Assembly: GCA_029255685.2 (NCBI GenBank)
Contig: CM055318.2
Location: forward strand, 34,088,001 to 34,152,000
From: Silene conica
Taxonomy: Eukaryota; Streptophyta; Magnoliopsida; Caryophyllales; Caryophyllaceae
DNA: 64,000 nucleotides
Direction of reading: 5' to 3'
Shown: positions 22,751-33,755 of the stretch, piece by piece
Layout: each line of letters opens with the position of its first letter
How positions within the stretch are numbered: position 1 is the first letter of the stretch
Notes under the pieces: generated by a model
The model's input: the letters and a program-made list of their open reading frames with translations, nothing else
What the model was told of the DNA's origin: nothing
Database searches by the model: none
Position numbers and translations under genes: made by a program

Positions 22751-23825
22751 TGTGGGGAATAAAGCATGTATTCACCCTAAACTTGCAGGATTATAATGAA
22801 ACATACAATTGTTATTATAGTCATAAGTTAATAAAAAGCATGAAAAAGAAATCAACCTTTGGTCCTTGTGCGAAAGGCCTAAGAACAGGAATTAACACAA
22901 ATTCCCTCCTATAACTTGCACCCAAGACTTAGAATGAGACGTGGACGCGTGTGCTAGAAATCCTCTCCAACTGCCTTGCAATATTGGGAGAGCTATTTAG
23001 GTTTTAGATGTGAGATCTGAGGTTTTGGGAGAAGAAAGCTCTCAAAACCCTAATTTTTCTTTGAGATTTGTTTAAACAGTGAAACAAGAGTCCCTGACAT
23101 AAGGAGAGTCCTCCTCCTTATGTAGCTCTTTTGGCCGAAATTTCCAATAGGGTAGGAGTGGGATTTCCACTGTTACCTTATTCTAATTTGTGATTCGACC
23201 CATTTAGCTAAACTTTATTCGCGGGTTTTGTTTATAAATCGTATGCATGTTATCAGATATTAATGCAGTCGATGTATTAATAATGGTCTGATAAAATTAC
23301 GATATTGTATAATTACCCAAATTAATATAACTGTTTATATTAATACGCGAATACAATATTTAATTAAATATAACCGTTTATATTTAATTTTACGAATTAA
23401 TCATGCAATCCGTATTAGCTAAAATTATTTAATCCGTATTAAATAATAATCTCAACATCTTATTGACTAATTTAATAGTCAATACCTCTGACTAACTGTT
23501 TAGTCATATCCGGCATAAATGTGATTGTATTTTCATACCTTCACATCTCTCAAACGTGTCCTATAGGTGTGACGTATAGGGACCAGTTGATCACCGCCAT
23601 CCGTATGACAATAACGTCAAACTTATCTAGCAAGCCAACCGTTATTGATAAACGTGGATCAACTGGTAATAATACAAAAGTATGCCCTTGTGATCCTTAA
23701 AGAGATTTAATAAGTCATTGTACTTAATTGTCAAGGACACCAGCCCCAACAATCTCCCACTTGTCCGTACAAGGGTATGTGCCATGACGTTATCACACTA
23801 CATGTGGAGGACACAAGCTCCAACA
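22751..23825 (-). repeat. 5' LTR of copia A
   Basis: It is 1,075 bp, the same boundaries and length as the 3' LTR, and also carries the 74-bp extension (23752-23825). Differences seen from the other LTR: one near 22764, one near 23520 and one near 23783. Confidence 0.9.
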
Positions 23826-23830
23826 CCTTA

Positions 23831-24353
23831 CTCATATTAACCGGCCTATTAACATTAGGGTTGTGGAAGTTGATTATGAGTTTGATATAGGTCTTATTAA
23901 TTGATTAGGCAAGATGTTATTTGTGGTTTAGATAGTGATGAAGCGATTGACCATTTAGAAACTTTTGAAGCAAATTGTGACCTTGTCAAGAATGAGGGGA
24001 TATCGAACCAAACCATTAGACTTTTACTTTTCCCTTTAGTCTTAAGGGTGAAGCTAAGAGATGGTTACGCTCTCACCCGTCTAGCACCTTTTTTCACTTG
24101 GGATGACTTAGCTCAAGTCTTTTTAAACAAGTTTTACCCTCCTTCTAAAACCACCTTTAGAAAGTGTCACATCTACAATTTCCAACAAGGTGAGTTTGAG
24201 ACTTTGAATGAGATTCGGGATAAGTTTAGGGGTTTGTTGAGAGCTTGTCCCCATCATGGTTTCTCCCATTGTCAAGTCATAATTACTTTCTTTGATGGTT
24301 TGCTTCCTTCACTTAAAAACCTTTTGACCATATCAACCGGAGTAGGGGCATTT
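23831..24353 (+). pseudogene. Ty3/gypsy (Athila-type) gag fragment of element D
   Basis: This continues the gag cut by copia A. After a frame break near 23900, the open stretch 23901-24340 shows the retrotransposon gag domain: DEAIDHLETFEANCDLVKN, LRLFPLVL-like core, TWDDLAQVFLNKFYPPSKT, FETLNEIRDKFRGLLRACPHHGF and FFDGLLPSLKNLL. This pattern is typical of Athila-type gag. It is interrupted at 24354 by element C. Confidence 0.75.
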
Positions 24354-25115
24354 TGTAAAACCCCTCGTCGCAGCGGAAAAATAAAACATACAAACATGCC
24401 AAAATTTACGCGGAATTTAAACTTTAACATGCAAGATAAGACGAGGTGAATTAAAACAAACTATACAAACTGAAATAAACCAACATAGATAAGTATGTAA
24501 GTCTAAGTACGAAAAGTATAAGTGCAAAAACAGCCTGGGATGACACATCCATACAGGCACTCGTATGTATATCAAAACTAGGTCTAGCTAAAACGATAAA
24601 CGGGTAAGTCAATGATGATAGGATCATCGCTCGCTAGCCTCCTGTAACCCACCAGCAACCTGTCATGTACCTACATACATGAAAATATGTACGCCACAAT
24701 CAGTGGGGAGTGACTAGAGTTCTCCTAGCCACCTATTGTTAACGACACGTAACACGTAAGGCAACCAACATACTTCAACCCCTGCTCAGGCACGAGTGGA
24801 TACCAATCAGCTAATAATGGTTCATTGACCCTGCTCAGTCGTGACCATTACCCTTCGTAGTGAAATCGGGATCCCAACTTAGACCCAACCCACTACGGTC
24901 ATACAAACTCATGGTAGGACAGAGGTCCCTGCTCAGACATTTCCCTACCGCATCAACCATACCCGTGACGGTCCAGAGGTCCCTGCTCAGACACGTTCGC
25001 CACGCCACAAACACTCACATGTCAAACTAGAGGATCCTTGCTCAGATCATAACTTGACATGCATCCAAACATCAACACATATCGTACTCTAGCGGTCCCT
25101 GCTCAGACATATTCC
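24354..25115 (-). repeat. 3' LTR of element C, distal part
   Basis: On the minus strand this is the LTR end GGGGTTTTACA. The first 425 bp match 38806-39230 closely. From about 24780 a short direct repeat GGTCCCTGCTCAGACA recurs about five times. The LTR is interrupted at 25116 by copia B. Confidence 0.75.
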
Positions 25116-26113
25116 TGTTGGGGCTGGTGTCCTTGACAATTAAGTACAATGACTTATTAAATCTCTTTAAGGATCACAAGGGCATACTTCTGTATTATTA
25201 CCAGTTGATCCACGTTTATCAATAACGGTTGGCTTGCTAGATAAGTTTGACGTTATTGTCATACGGATGGCGGTGATCAACTGGTCCCTATACGTCACAC
25301 CTATAGGACACGTTTGAGAGATGTGAAGGTATGAAAATACAGTCACATTTTGCCGGATATGACTAAACGGTTAGTCAGAGGTATTGACCATTAAATTAGT
25401 CAATAAGATGTTGAGAATTATTATTTAATACGGATTAAATAATTTTAGCTAATACGGATTACAAGATTAATTCGTAAATTAAATATAAACGGTCATATTT
25501 AATTAAATATTATATTCGCGTATTAATATAAACAGTTATATTAATTTGGGTAATTATACAATATCGTATTTTGTCAGACCATTATTAATATATCGACTGT
25601 ATTAATATCTGATAACATGTTACGATTTATAATCATAAACCCGCGAAATATATTAAAGCTAATTGGGTCGAATCACGAATTAGAATAAGGTAAGAGTGGA
25701 AAGCCCACTCCTACCCAAACTCTAATTTCGGCCGAAATAACTATATAAGGAGGAGGACTCTCCTTATATCAGTTACACTTGTTGCACTGTAACAGAATTC
25801 TCAAAGAAAATTAGGGTTTTGAGAGCACTCTTCTCCCAAAACCTCAGATCTCACATCTAAAACCTCAAGGGCTCTCCCTATATTGCAAGGCAATTGGAGA
25901 GGATTTCTAGCACACGCGGCCTCGTCTCAGACAAAGTCTTGGGTGCAAGTTATAGGAGGGAATTTGCATTAATTCCTGTTCTTAGGCCTTTTTGCGCGAG
26001 GACTAAAGGTTGTACTTCTTTTCTCTTGTTTTTAAACTTATGACAATATTCACAATTGCATATTTCATTATAATCCTGCAAATTTAGGGTGAATACGCGT
26101 TTTATTCCCCTCA
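25116..26113 (+). repeat. 5' LTR of copia B
   Basis: It starts TGTTGGGGCTGGTGTCC and ends ATTCCCCTCA. Compared with element A it lacks the 74-bp U3 extension. A TATA-like CTATATAAGG at about 25742-25751 is a plausible promoter box; the equivalent in A is less clear. Confidence 0.92.
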
Positions 26114-26115
26114 AG

Positions 26116-26127
26116 TGGTATCAGAGC
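26116..26127 (+). other. primer-binding site of copia B
   Basis: TGGTATCAGAGC, complementary to initiator tRNA-Met, lies two bases after the LTR. Confidence 0.92.
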
Positions 26128-27858
26128 GTTGGGCCATGAAAATTTTACAATTGTGTCTTTCATAAGTTTTAAATCTTTGAAAACCGTGCATTCTGTCGCA
26201 GGCACTCGATCGAGTCCCTGTTGCACTCGATCGAGTGCCCTCGTAGCAGACCCGTGCGTGTGATTTTTGTGAGAAATCGATCTTGTTTTTCGATTATAAT
26301 TTGCATATTGTTAATTAATCGATATTTTTAGCAATATGTGAATCTTTTGTTTTGTTTATATATGATTTACAAGTTTTAAATCCAAGTTATAAACTCGTTT
26401 TAATGTAAAAGTGCAGCGATTTGCAAATTTTATAAGCCACTCGATCGAGCCCTGCTGCACTCGATCGAGTGACCCTGACACTCGATCGAGTGCTCCTGTT
26501 ACTCGATCGAGTGCTCTCGTTTCGGGGTATTAATTTTCGAAAATAACTCGTTTTCTTATTTTCACATGGCTTAAAATAATATACTGTATACGGAAATAGT
26601 ATATTATTTAGTGAAACGGTTCACCCTCGTTTGATACATATTGTTTTAAAACAGTTTAAAACAATGGATTATATGTTTATTAAAATTGGTGATTAAAACG
26701 GTATAGTCACTTAATTTTAATCTTAAAAGGTGGTTTGGTATAAATTTATTAATCATAATAACGGTATTATGTCATGTATAAATTGTTTTTAGTTGATGCA
26801 TTTTATTTATCGTCTTGTGAATGCCTTGAATGCTTTCAATAACGTATTTAATTTTTGCAAACGGTTGTAACTTAGTGTGGCCTTAGAAGATTGTGTCACC
26901 GTAATGAAGGGACACGATCTTGCTTGTAATTTTGAGATCTTGAATCTCCGTTTTGGGTTTTTGCCATGTAATTACTTTTGTATTTAAATTAGAATGTATC
27001 TAGGATTACTTTTGTAATTTAAATTAGTAATTTTGTGAAGACCAAAGACAAGACGGAGACCGGATGCTCACTCCCGCTGCAAGGACCAAGATGGAACATC
27101 AAGACAAGCTTCTAGGGTCCAACAGTGGATTCCAAGTTGTTTTATGTTTATTTTGGTAGGATAGGCCACACTAGGACTTTTATTTACGTTTATTGCATTT
27201 ATCTTTACGCTTTCATCGATAATAGCTTGCATCATATTCCGCCTAAAAACCAAACCACCTATATCATGCCTGAAAACTGACTCATGTAGAGGTCTCGCGT
27301 TAGTTTTCTGTGACAATACAGATGTCACATGTCATTTATAGCCATCACTTTATTTAATTCATTCACGCAATGCTAGTTTTTAGTTCACTTAAATATGAAT
27401 AAATAAAAGTTGATGGGGTCTTCCTCGTATAACCAAAAATTGAGATTAGTCTTTATAAATCAGCCTCCCATGAATCCCTTCTTCGTCGGTAGGCATAATA
27501 TGACCCCTTCTACGTCGGGTAAGTGGGAACAGATGATTTATTTTATCTCAACATCATGGTCACTCGATAATATTCCAGTGACTGAGATGGACTAATAGAT
27601 AGGATTTACGGAAATCTATCGACCAAGAGTTCCAACGATTGGAATTAGCCAATCTGTGGGCTTATCAATATACGGAAATTGAGTCTTGGGATCGTTTATA
27701 TAATTCTTGAGGGAGATCAATTATATAAATGCATGAGTCTACGAGTTTAAATTCAATTTAATATAGACTTAAAATCACAACAATAAGTTGCTTATATGGT
27801 TTTGTTTTATCTTCTTTTCAGTGTAGAACACGTTCATTAAAACTGCTGTAAAACTAAA
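26128..27858 (+). other. leader of copia B with six CTCGATCGAG palindromes
   Basis: This is non-coding leader. The 10-bp palindrome CTCGATCGAG occurs at 26204, 26226, 26440, 26460, 26481 and 26502, spaced 20-22 bp inside each cluster. Element A has a different palindrome at the corresponding place. The gag-proximal leader is shared with A. Confidence 0.75.
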
Positions 27859-30800
27859 ATGGCTGGTGAAGACCCAATGCCAAGTGCCAAGCTAGCTCGT
27901 GAATCCTGGCTAAAAGCCTTCATGGACTCCATGAATCAGTCAACTAGACTGAGGAATGATGGGTCAAACTTCTCTGACTGGGAGGCAGCACTACGGAATG
28001 CTGCCATTGCTGACGGAAAGCTCAAGTTCTTAACTGAGCCCATTCCGCCAAACCCAGGAACTGGAGCTAGAGCCAACGAAATTCGCGCTCATAGCGATTT
28101 CGTTATGGAAGCGGGTGCGATAAAGAACGTACTCATCTATGCAATGGAATCCAATTTGCAAAGACGCTTCATAACCCATGGTGCAAACAAGATTTTCACC
28201 ACGCTCACTAACGAATTCTCCAAGGCTCCGAGAATCGTTTCTTATGAGCATACCTGTCGCTTCTTTGAGGCGAAACTCCAGAAGGGCCAAGCTGTTAGCC
28301 CACATATTCTCAACATGATTGAGAATATCGAGAAACTGGAGTCCCTAAACTGCAAGATCAGTGAGAACATTATCGTTGATCGCATGCTTCATTCGCTTCA
28401 TGACGGGTTCGCCCTCTTTAGGGCCAACTACTACATGAACGACATGAAGAAGACTCCCCATGAGCTCCACTCCCTTCTCGTACAGACTGAGAAGGATCTT
28501 AAGTTGAGTGGGAGTCTTAAGCAGGATGTTCTCATGATCTCCAGTAAGGGGAAAGGTAAAGGGAAGGCTAAAGCTCAGGGCGACCTAGCAGTAGGTAAGC
28601 CCAGGTTCAAGAAACCAGGATTTACAAAGAGTGGGCCTGGTGAGTCGAGTAACTCACAAGGCAAGACAAAGAGCAAGGATACAAGCATGGAATGTCACCA
28701 TTGCCACAAGACTGGGCATTGGAGGCGCTCCTGCCCCGTGTATCGCGAGGACATTAAAGCAGGCCGTGTTACTCCTGTTGGTATGTCTTCTTCTTCTTTT
28801 ATTCACATGATTGAGATTAACCACGCAAGTTGCGAAACTTGGGTACTTGATACTGGTTGTGGTTCTCATCTATGTAATCATGTGCAGGGCCTCCGAAACC
28901 AAGAACCCCTAATCAAGGGTGAGGTGGACCTGCGTGTCGGGAATGGAGCACGTGTGGCTGCAGTCTCGAAGGGAACATACGTAATCCAGCTTCCAAGTGG
29001 ATTCGAGTTATTTTTGTATAACTGTTATTATGTTCCTAGTTTATCCAAAAACATTATTTCAGTTTCTGCACTTGACAAACTCGGATTTTCATTTGTAATA
29101 GAGAATAATAGCTGTATTTTCTCTTTGCACAATATGATTTATGGCAAGGCAGTTTCCATGAATGGAATTTATGTTTTAGATCAAACTACCGAGATATTAC
29201 ATGTGAATAATAAAAGAATAAAGGTAGGTGACAAAGATCAAACTTACCTATGGCATTGTCGTATGGGACACATAAATGAGAAACGCGTTAAACAGCTCAT
29301 ACAGAATGGAGCTATTTCGCCCTTTGATTTCGAATCATATGGCACGTGTGAATCATGTCTCATCGGCAAAATGACTCGTATTTCCTTCAAAGGTGTTGGA
29401 ATGCGCGCTGCCGACCTATTAGGACTCATACATACGGACGTATGTGGCCCTATGTCGATCAACGCACGAGATGGCTATAGGTATTTCATCACTTTCTCGG
29501 ATGATTTAAGTAGATATGGCTATGTCTACTTAATGAAGCACAAAAGTGAATCCTTTGACAAGTTCAAAGAATACCAGAATCGGGTACAGAACCAGCTGGG
29601 TAGAAAGATTAAAGCACTACGCTCGGATCGTGGTGGTGAGTATCTTTCACGCGAGTTTGATCAACACCTAAAAGACTGTGGGATCGTACTACAGTTGACT
29701 CCACCTGGAACACCACAATTAAATGGTGTGTCCGAACGGAGAAATCGAACTTTACTTGATATGGTTCGATCCATGATGAGTCACACCGTTGTGCCTGATT
29801 CATTGTGGGGCTATGCTCTTTTGTCAGCCGCTCTAATACTTAACCGAAGTCCGTCTAAAGCTGTTGACAAGACTCCATTCGAGCTATGGAAGGGAACGGT
29901 CCCTAACTTGTCCTTTATTCGGGTTTGGGGCTGCGAGGCTTATGTCAAGTGGAGACACGAGGATAAGCTCGGCCCGCGATCGGTCAAGACATACTTTATA
30001 GGCTATCCAAAGGGAACGTTTGGTCATTACTTCTACTCGCCTACCGAACAACGTGTTTTTGTTGCGGCTAGTGCGACGTTCTTAGAGAAAGAATTTCTCG
30101 AGAACAAGTCGAGTAATAGAACCTTCGAGTTATCGGAGGTTCAAGAACCAACTACCGAGCAACCATTGGAGGAAACAGTTCCTCCAACCGAGGCTGCGGT
30201 AGATATCCCTGAGGAACCTAGGAGGTCGGGAAGAGTCTCTATTCCACCGGACAGATACATTGGTATGGTCGAGGAACACGATACAGATGACGTCTTACTC
30301 CTAGAGGGTAATGAACCCACAACCTATAAAGGTGCCATGACCAGTTCTGACTCAAAGTTATGGCTAGAAGCCATGCAATCCGAGATGGACTCCATGTATG
30401 AGAACAACGTGTGGGATCTTGTGGACCTACCTGCAAAGGTACGTCCCCTTCAATGCAAATGGCTTTACAAGATAAAGCATGCCGTGGAAGGACAACAAGA
30501 TATCCATAAGGCTAGACTAGTTGCTAAAGGTTTCACCCAAGTGCCAGGCTTGCACTACGATGAGATCTTTGCACCCGTAGTCATGCTACGTTCCATTCGG
30601 ATTATCTTAGCGATCGCCGCATTTCATGACTATGAAATATGGCAAATGGACGTTAAAACCGCCTTCTTAAACGGTTATTTGGAGGAAGAGTTGTACATGG
30701 TACAACCCGAGGGTTTTATCGATTCAGCACATCCTAAGAAAGTTTGCAAGCTTAAGCGTTCCATCTATGGACTTAAGCAAGCATCGCGGAGTTGGAATCA

Positions 30801-31890
30801 TCGCTTCGACCAAGTGATAAAAGAGAATGGGTTCATTCGATCAGTCGAGGAACCATGTCTCTATATCAAGTCGAGTGGGAGCAAGATTGTATTCCTAGTA
30901 CTGTATGTCGATGACATACTCTTGATTGGGAATGACATACCTCTCTTATCTTCGGTTAAAGCATGGTTGAAAAACCACTTCCAGATGAAAGATCTGGGAG
31001 AGGCACAAAGAATTTTGGGCATCCGTATCTACAGGGATAGATCACGACGGATGTTGTCTCTCAGTCAGGAATCTTATATAGAGAAGATTCTGGAGAGATT
31101 CAGCATGACGAACTCCAAGAAGGGGTTCCTTCCTATGACTCCTGGGCTTCACTTGAGCAAGACTCAAGAAGCTAAGTCAGTGGAAGAGAAAGAGCGCATG
31201 AGTCGGATTCCTTATGCTTCGGCAATAGGATCGATCATGTATGCCATGATATGCACACGTCCAGACGTTGCATATGCATTGAGTATGACCAGTCGATTCC
31301 AAGCTCATCCAGGTGAACAACACTGGATGGCCGTGAAAAACATTCTTAAGTACCTACGGAGGACTAAAGATTGGGGATTGACTTTTGGAGGCGACTCGAC
31401 GCTCTGCGCCACGGGTTACGCAGATGCTAGCTTCCAAACAGATCGAGATGACTCGAAATCTCTGTCTGGTTTTGTCTTTACTCTTAATGGCGCTGCTGTC
31501 AGCTGGAAAAGTTCTAAACAGAGTGTTACAGCAGATTCTACGACTGAGTCCGAGTACTATGCCGCCTCAGAAGCAGCTAAGGAAGCAATATGGATGCGTC
31601 AATTCTTACAAGGACTATCAGTAGTGCCTAGTTCGAATGACCCAATCACCGTCTATTGTGACAATAGCGGTGCCATCTTCCAAGCTAAGGAGCATAAGTC
31701 TAGCAGCAAGGCTAGGCATGTACAACGGAAAGCTCATCTAATCAGAGATTACGTGGAGCAAAAGGAGATTTTTATTGAAAAGATCGCTACGGATGACAAC
31801 ATAGCTGATCCTCTCACAAAAGCATTACCACGTGATAAGCATGAAGGGCACATTCATTCCATGGGAATTGGATGTGTTCCTAAGTTGTAG
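27859..31890 (+). CDS. copia B gag-pol polyprotein, 1343 residues, intact
   Basis: Domains in order: gag (about residues 15-225); Lys/Gly-rich linker (229-275); CCHC knuckle Cys279-Cys282-His287-Cys292; aspartic protease D331-T-G; integrase with HHCC zinc region (about 460-500), DVCGP, RSDRGGEY and NGVSERRNRTLLD; RT (about 880-1120) with QMDVKTAFLNG and LYVDDILLIG; RNase H (about 1180-1330) with GYADASF, TTESEYYAAS, VYCDNSGA and the terminal ADPLTKALPRD. The order protease-integrase-RT defines Ty1/copia. The start ATG is the first in the frame and is conserved in element A. The product would drive reverse transcription and integration of A-like copies too. Confidence 0.95.
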   Translation: MAGEDPMPSAKLARESWLKAFMDSMNQSTRLRNDGSNFSDWEAALRNAAIADGKLKFLTEPIPPNPGTGARANEIRAHSDFVMEAGAIKNVLIYAMESNLQRRFITHGANKIFTTLTNEFSKAPRIVSYEHTCRFFEAKLQKGQAVSPHILNMIENIEKLESLNCKISENIIVDRMLHSLHDGFALFRANYYMNDMKKTPHELHSLLVQTEKDLKLSGSLKQDVLMISSKGKGKGKAKAQGDLAVGKPRFKKPGFTKSGPGESSNSQGKTKSKDTSMECHHCHKTGHWRRSCPVYREDIKAGRVTPVGMSSSSFIHMIEINHASCETWVLDTGCGSHLCNHVQGLRNQEPLIKGEVDLRVGNGARVAAVSKGTYVIQLPSGFELFLYNCYYVPSLSKNIISVSALDKLGFSFVIENNSCIFSLHNMIYGKAVSMNGIYVLDQTTEILHVNNKRIKVGDKDQTYLWHCRMGHINEKRVKQLIQNGAISPFDFESYGTCESCLIGKMTRISFKGVGMRAADLLGLIHTDVCGPMSINARDGYRYFITFSDDLSRYGYVYLMKHKSESFDKFKEYQNRVQNQLGRKIKALRSDRGGEYLSREFDQHLKDCGIVLQLTPPGTPQLNGVSERRNRTLLDMVRSMMSHTVVPDSLWGYALLSAALILNRSPSKAVDKTPFELWKGTVPNLSFIRVWGCEAYVKWRHEDKLGPRSVKTYFIGYPKGTFGHYFYSPTEQRVFVAASATFLEKEFLENKSSNRTFELSEVQEPTTEQPLEETVPPTEAAVDIPEEPRRSGRVSIPPDRYIGMVEEHDTDDVLLLEGNEPTTYKGAMTSSDSKLWLEAMQSEMDSMYENNVWDLVDLPAKVRPLQCKWLYKIKHAVEGQQDIHKARLVAKGFTQVPGLHYDEIFAPVVMLRSIRIILAIAAFHDYEIWQMDVKTAFLNGYLEEELYMVQPEGFIDSAHPKKVCKLKRSIYGLKQASRSWNHRFDQVIKENGFIRSVEEPCLYIKSSGSKIVFLVLYVDDILLIGNDIPLLSSVKAWLKNHFQMKDLGEAQRILGIRIYRDRSRRMLSLSQESYIEKILERFSMTNSKKGFLPMTPGLHLSKTQEAKSVEEKERMSRIPYASAIGSIMYAMICTRPDVAYALSMTSRFQAHPGEQHWMAVKNILKYLRRTKDWGLTFGGDSTLCATGYADASFQTDRDDSKSLSGFVFTLNGAAVSWKSSKQSVTADSTTESEYYAASEAAKEAIWMRQFLQGLSVVPSSNDPITVYCDNSGAIFQAKEHKSSSKARHVQRKAHLIRDYVEQKEIFIEKIATDDNIADPLTKALPRDKHEGHIHSMGIGCVPKL

Positions 31891-32752
31891 TACTCTTTTA
31901 TGAATTCATGTAATAATTCATTTTCTCGTGTACTCTATTCAACCTTATTGTTATGATATAAAATGTTTTGTTTTTCATGTGGAATTGTACGCCAATTTTG
32001 AACACCACAAAGTGAACTGATTAACATTACATCGTTTTGGTCCTTGATTACCCACTTGAGCTGATAACTCAGGTAATCATTTTGTGACGTTGGTTGATGG
32101 TGGGTTCAACGAGCCATAAGTCACGTGGATGACTGACCAATCACAAAGGCGAGTTATACGGATATCTCGTAGGACACCCCGTGACAACGTTATGGAGTCC
32201 TAAATGTTTTATAACATTGGGTGCCAGGTCGTGGATAGGACCTCCATAGTGTTCCTTAGAGTCGAGTCTTTTGACTTTCAACTGTTTCTTGAGATTAAGA
32301 CAGATTTTGGGTAACTTTGGTTTCTTTCCCACGGTCACCGTAACAGGGGCCAAGAGGATTTTTTCTGGGTTATTTCATGCTGGGCGATATCGGCAGGATT
32401 CGAGTTGAGGGAAATATCCAAACCCTTATCAGGATTTTATCATTTCTCAGGGCCACTCGAGGAGTAGTAACTGAAATGCATGGCCATGCTCGAATACAGA
32501 TTCGTTTTATCAGTTAAGTTACTCTCTAGTCGGGGAAACCACTCTTGATACAGATCGCTTGTGAGATACGACCTTTGCGAATGCGGATTTGCAAATTGTC
32601 TTACATTGAGTGGGAGAAATTTTAAAAGGATATGAGATTCGGTTATCGCACCTACACTTGTACGGACAAGTGGGAGTTTGTTGGAGATTGTGTCCTCCAC
32701 ATGTAGTGTGATAACGTCATTGAACATACCCTTGTACGGACAAGTGGGAGAT
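31891..32752 (+). other. 3' untranslated region of copia B with two polypurine tracts
   Basis: Two purine tracts are present: ACAAGTGGGAGTT at 32666-32678, followed by TGTTGGAG, and ACAAGTGGGAGAT at 32740-32752, followed by TGTTGGGG. B's LTR starts after the second, while in element A the LTR starts after the first. Antisense frames at 32141-32353 and 32440-32727 have no recognisable content. Confidence 0.8.
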
Positions 32753-33750
32753 TGTTGGGGCTGGTGTCCTTGACAATTAAGTACAATGACTTATTAAATC
32801 TCTTTAAGGATCACAAGGGCATACTTCTGTATTATTACCAGTTGATCCACGTTTATCAATAACGGTTGGCTTGCTAGATAAGTTTGACGTTATTGTCATA
32901 CGGATGGCGGTGATCAACTGGTCCCTATACGTCACACCTATAGGACACGTTTGAGAGATGTGAAGGTATGAAAATACAGTCACATTTTGCCGGATATGAC
33001 TAAACGGTTAGTCAGAGGTATTGACCATTAAATTAGTCAATAAGATGTTGAGAATTATTATTTAATACGGATTAAATAATTTTAGCTAATACGGATTACA
33101 AGATTAATTCGTAAATTAAATATAAACGGTCATATTTAATTAAATATTATATTCGCGTATTAATATAAACAGTTATATTAATTTGGGTAATTATACAATA
33201 TCGTATTTTGTCAGACCATTATTAATATATCGACTGTATTAATATCTGATAACATGTTACGATTTATAATCATAAACCCGCGAAATATATTAAAGCTAAT
33301 TGGGTCGAATCACGAATTAGAATAAGGTAAGAGTGGAAAGCCCACTCCTACCCAAACTCTAATTTCGGCCGAAATAACTATATAAGGAGGAGGACTCTCC
33401 TTATATCAGTTACACTTGTTGCACTGTAACAGAATTCTCAAAGAAAATTAGGGTTTTGAGAGCACTCTTCTCCCAAAACCTCAGATCTCACATCTAAAAC
33501 CTCAAGGGCTCTCCCTATATTGCAAGGCAATTGGAGAGGATTTCTAGCACACGCGGCCTCGTCTCAGACAAAGTCTTGGGTGCAAGTTATAGGAGGGAAT
33601 TTGCATTAATTCCTGTTCTTAGGCCTTTTTGCGCGAGGACTAAAGGTTGTACTTCTTTTCTCTTGTTTTTAAACTTATGACAATATTCACAATTGCATAT
33701 TTCATTATAATCCTGCAAATTTAGGGTGAATACGCGTTTTATTCCCCTCA
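32753..33750 (+). repeat. 3' LTR of copia B
   Basis: It is 998 bp and appears identical to 25116-26113. It is followed directly by the ATTCC duplication. Confidence 0.95.
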
Positions 33751-33755
33751 ATTCC

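Larger units (their letters stand above)
15193..23825 (-). mobile_element. Ty1/copia LTR retrotransposon A (8,633 bp)
   Basis: It is bounded by a perfect 5-bp duplication CCTTA (15188-15192 and 23826-23830). It lies on the minus strand: 5' LTR at 22751-23825, PBS at 22737-22748, polyprotein at 21086-17056, PPT at 16268-16280, 3' LTR at 15193-16267. The two LTRs are both 1,075 bp and I see about three base differences between them. It is inserted into the gag of gypsy element D. Confidence 0.92.
25116..33750 (+). mobile_element. Ty1/copia LTR retrotransposon B (8,635 bp), intact
   Basis: It is bounded by a perfect duplication ATTCC (25111-25115 and 33751-33755). LTRs are 998 bp each (25116-26113 and 32753-33750), with no difference seen on reading. 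The PBS is TGGTATCAGAGC at 26116-26127. A single uninterrupted polyprotein follows. Identical LTRs and an open frame indicate a very recent insertion, probably the youngest element of the nest. Confidence 0.95.

Noticed and set aside
25116-33750. Possibility that copia B's identical LTRs are an assembly duplication
   Set aside because: The perfect ATTCC duplication, a correct PBS and PPT, and an intact polyprotein fit a real recent insertion.
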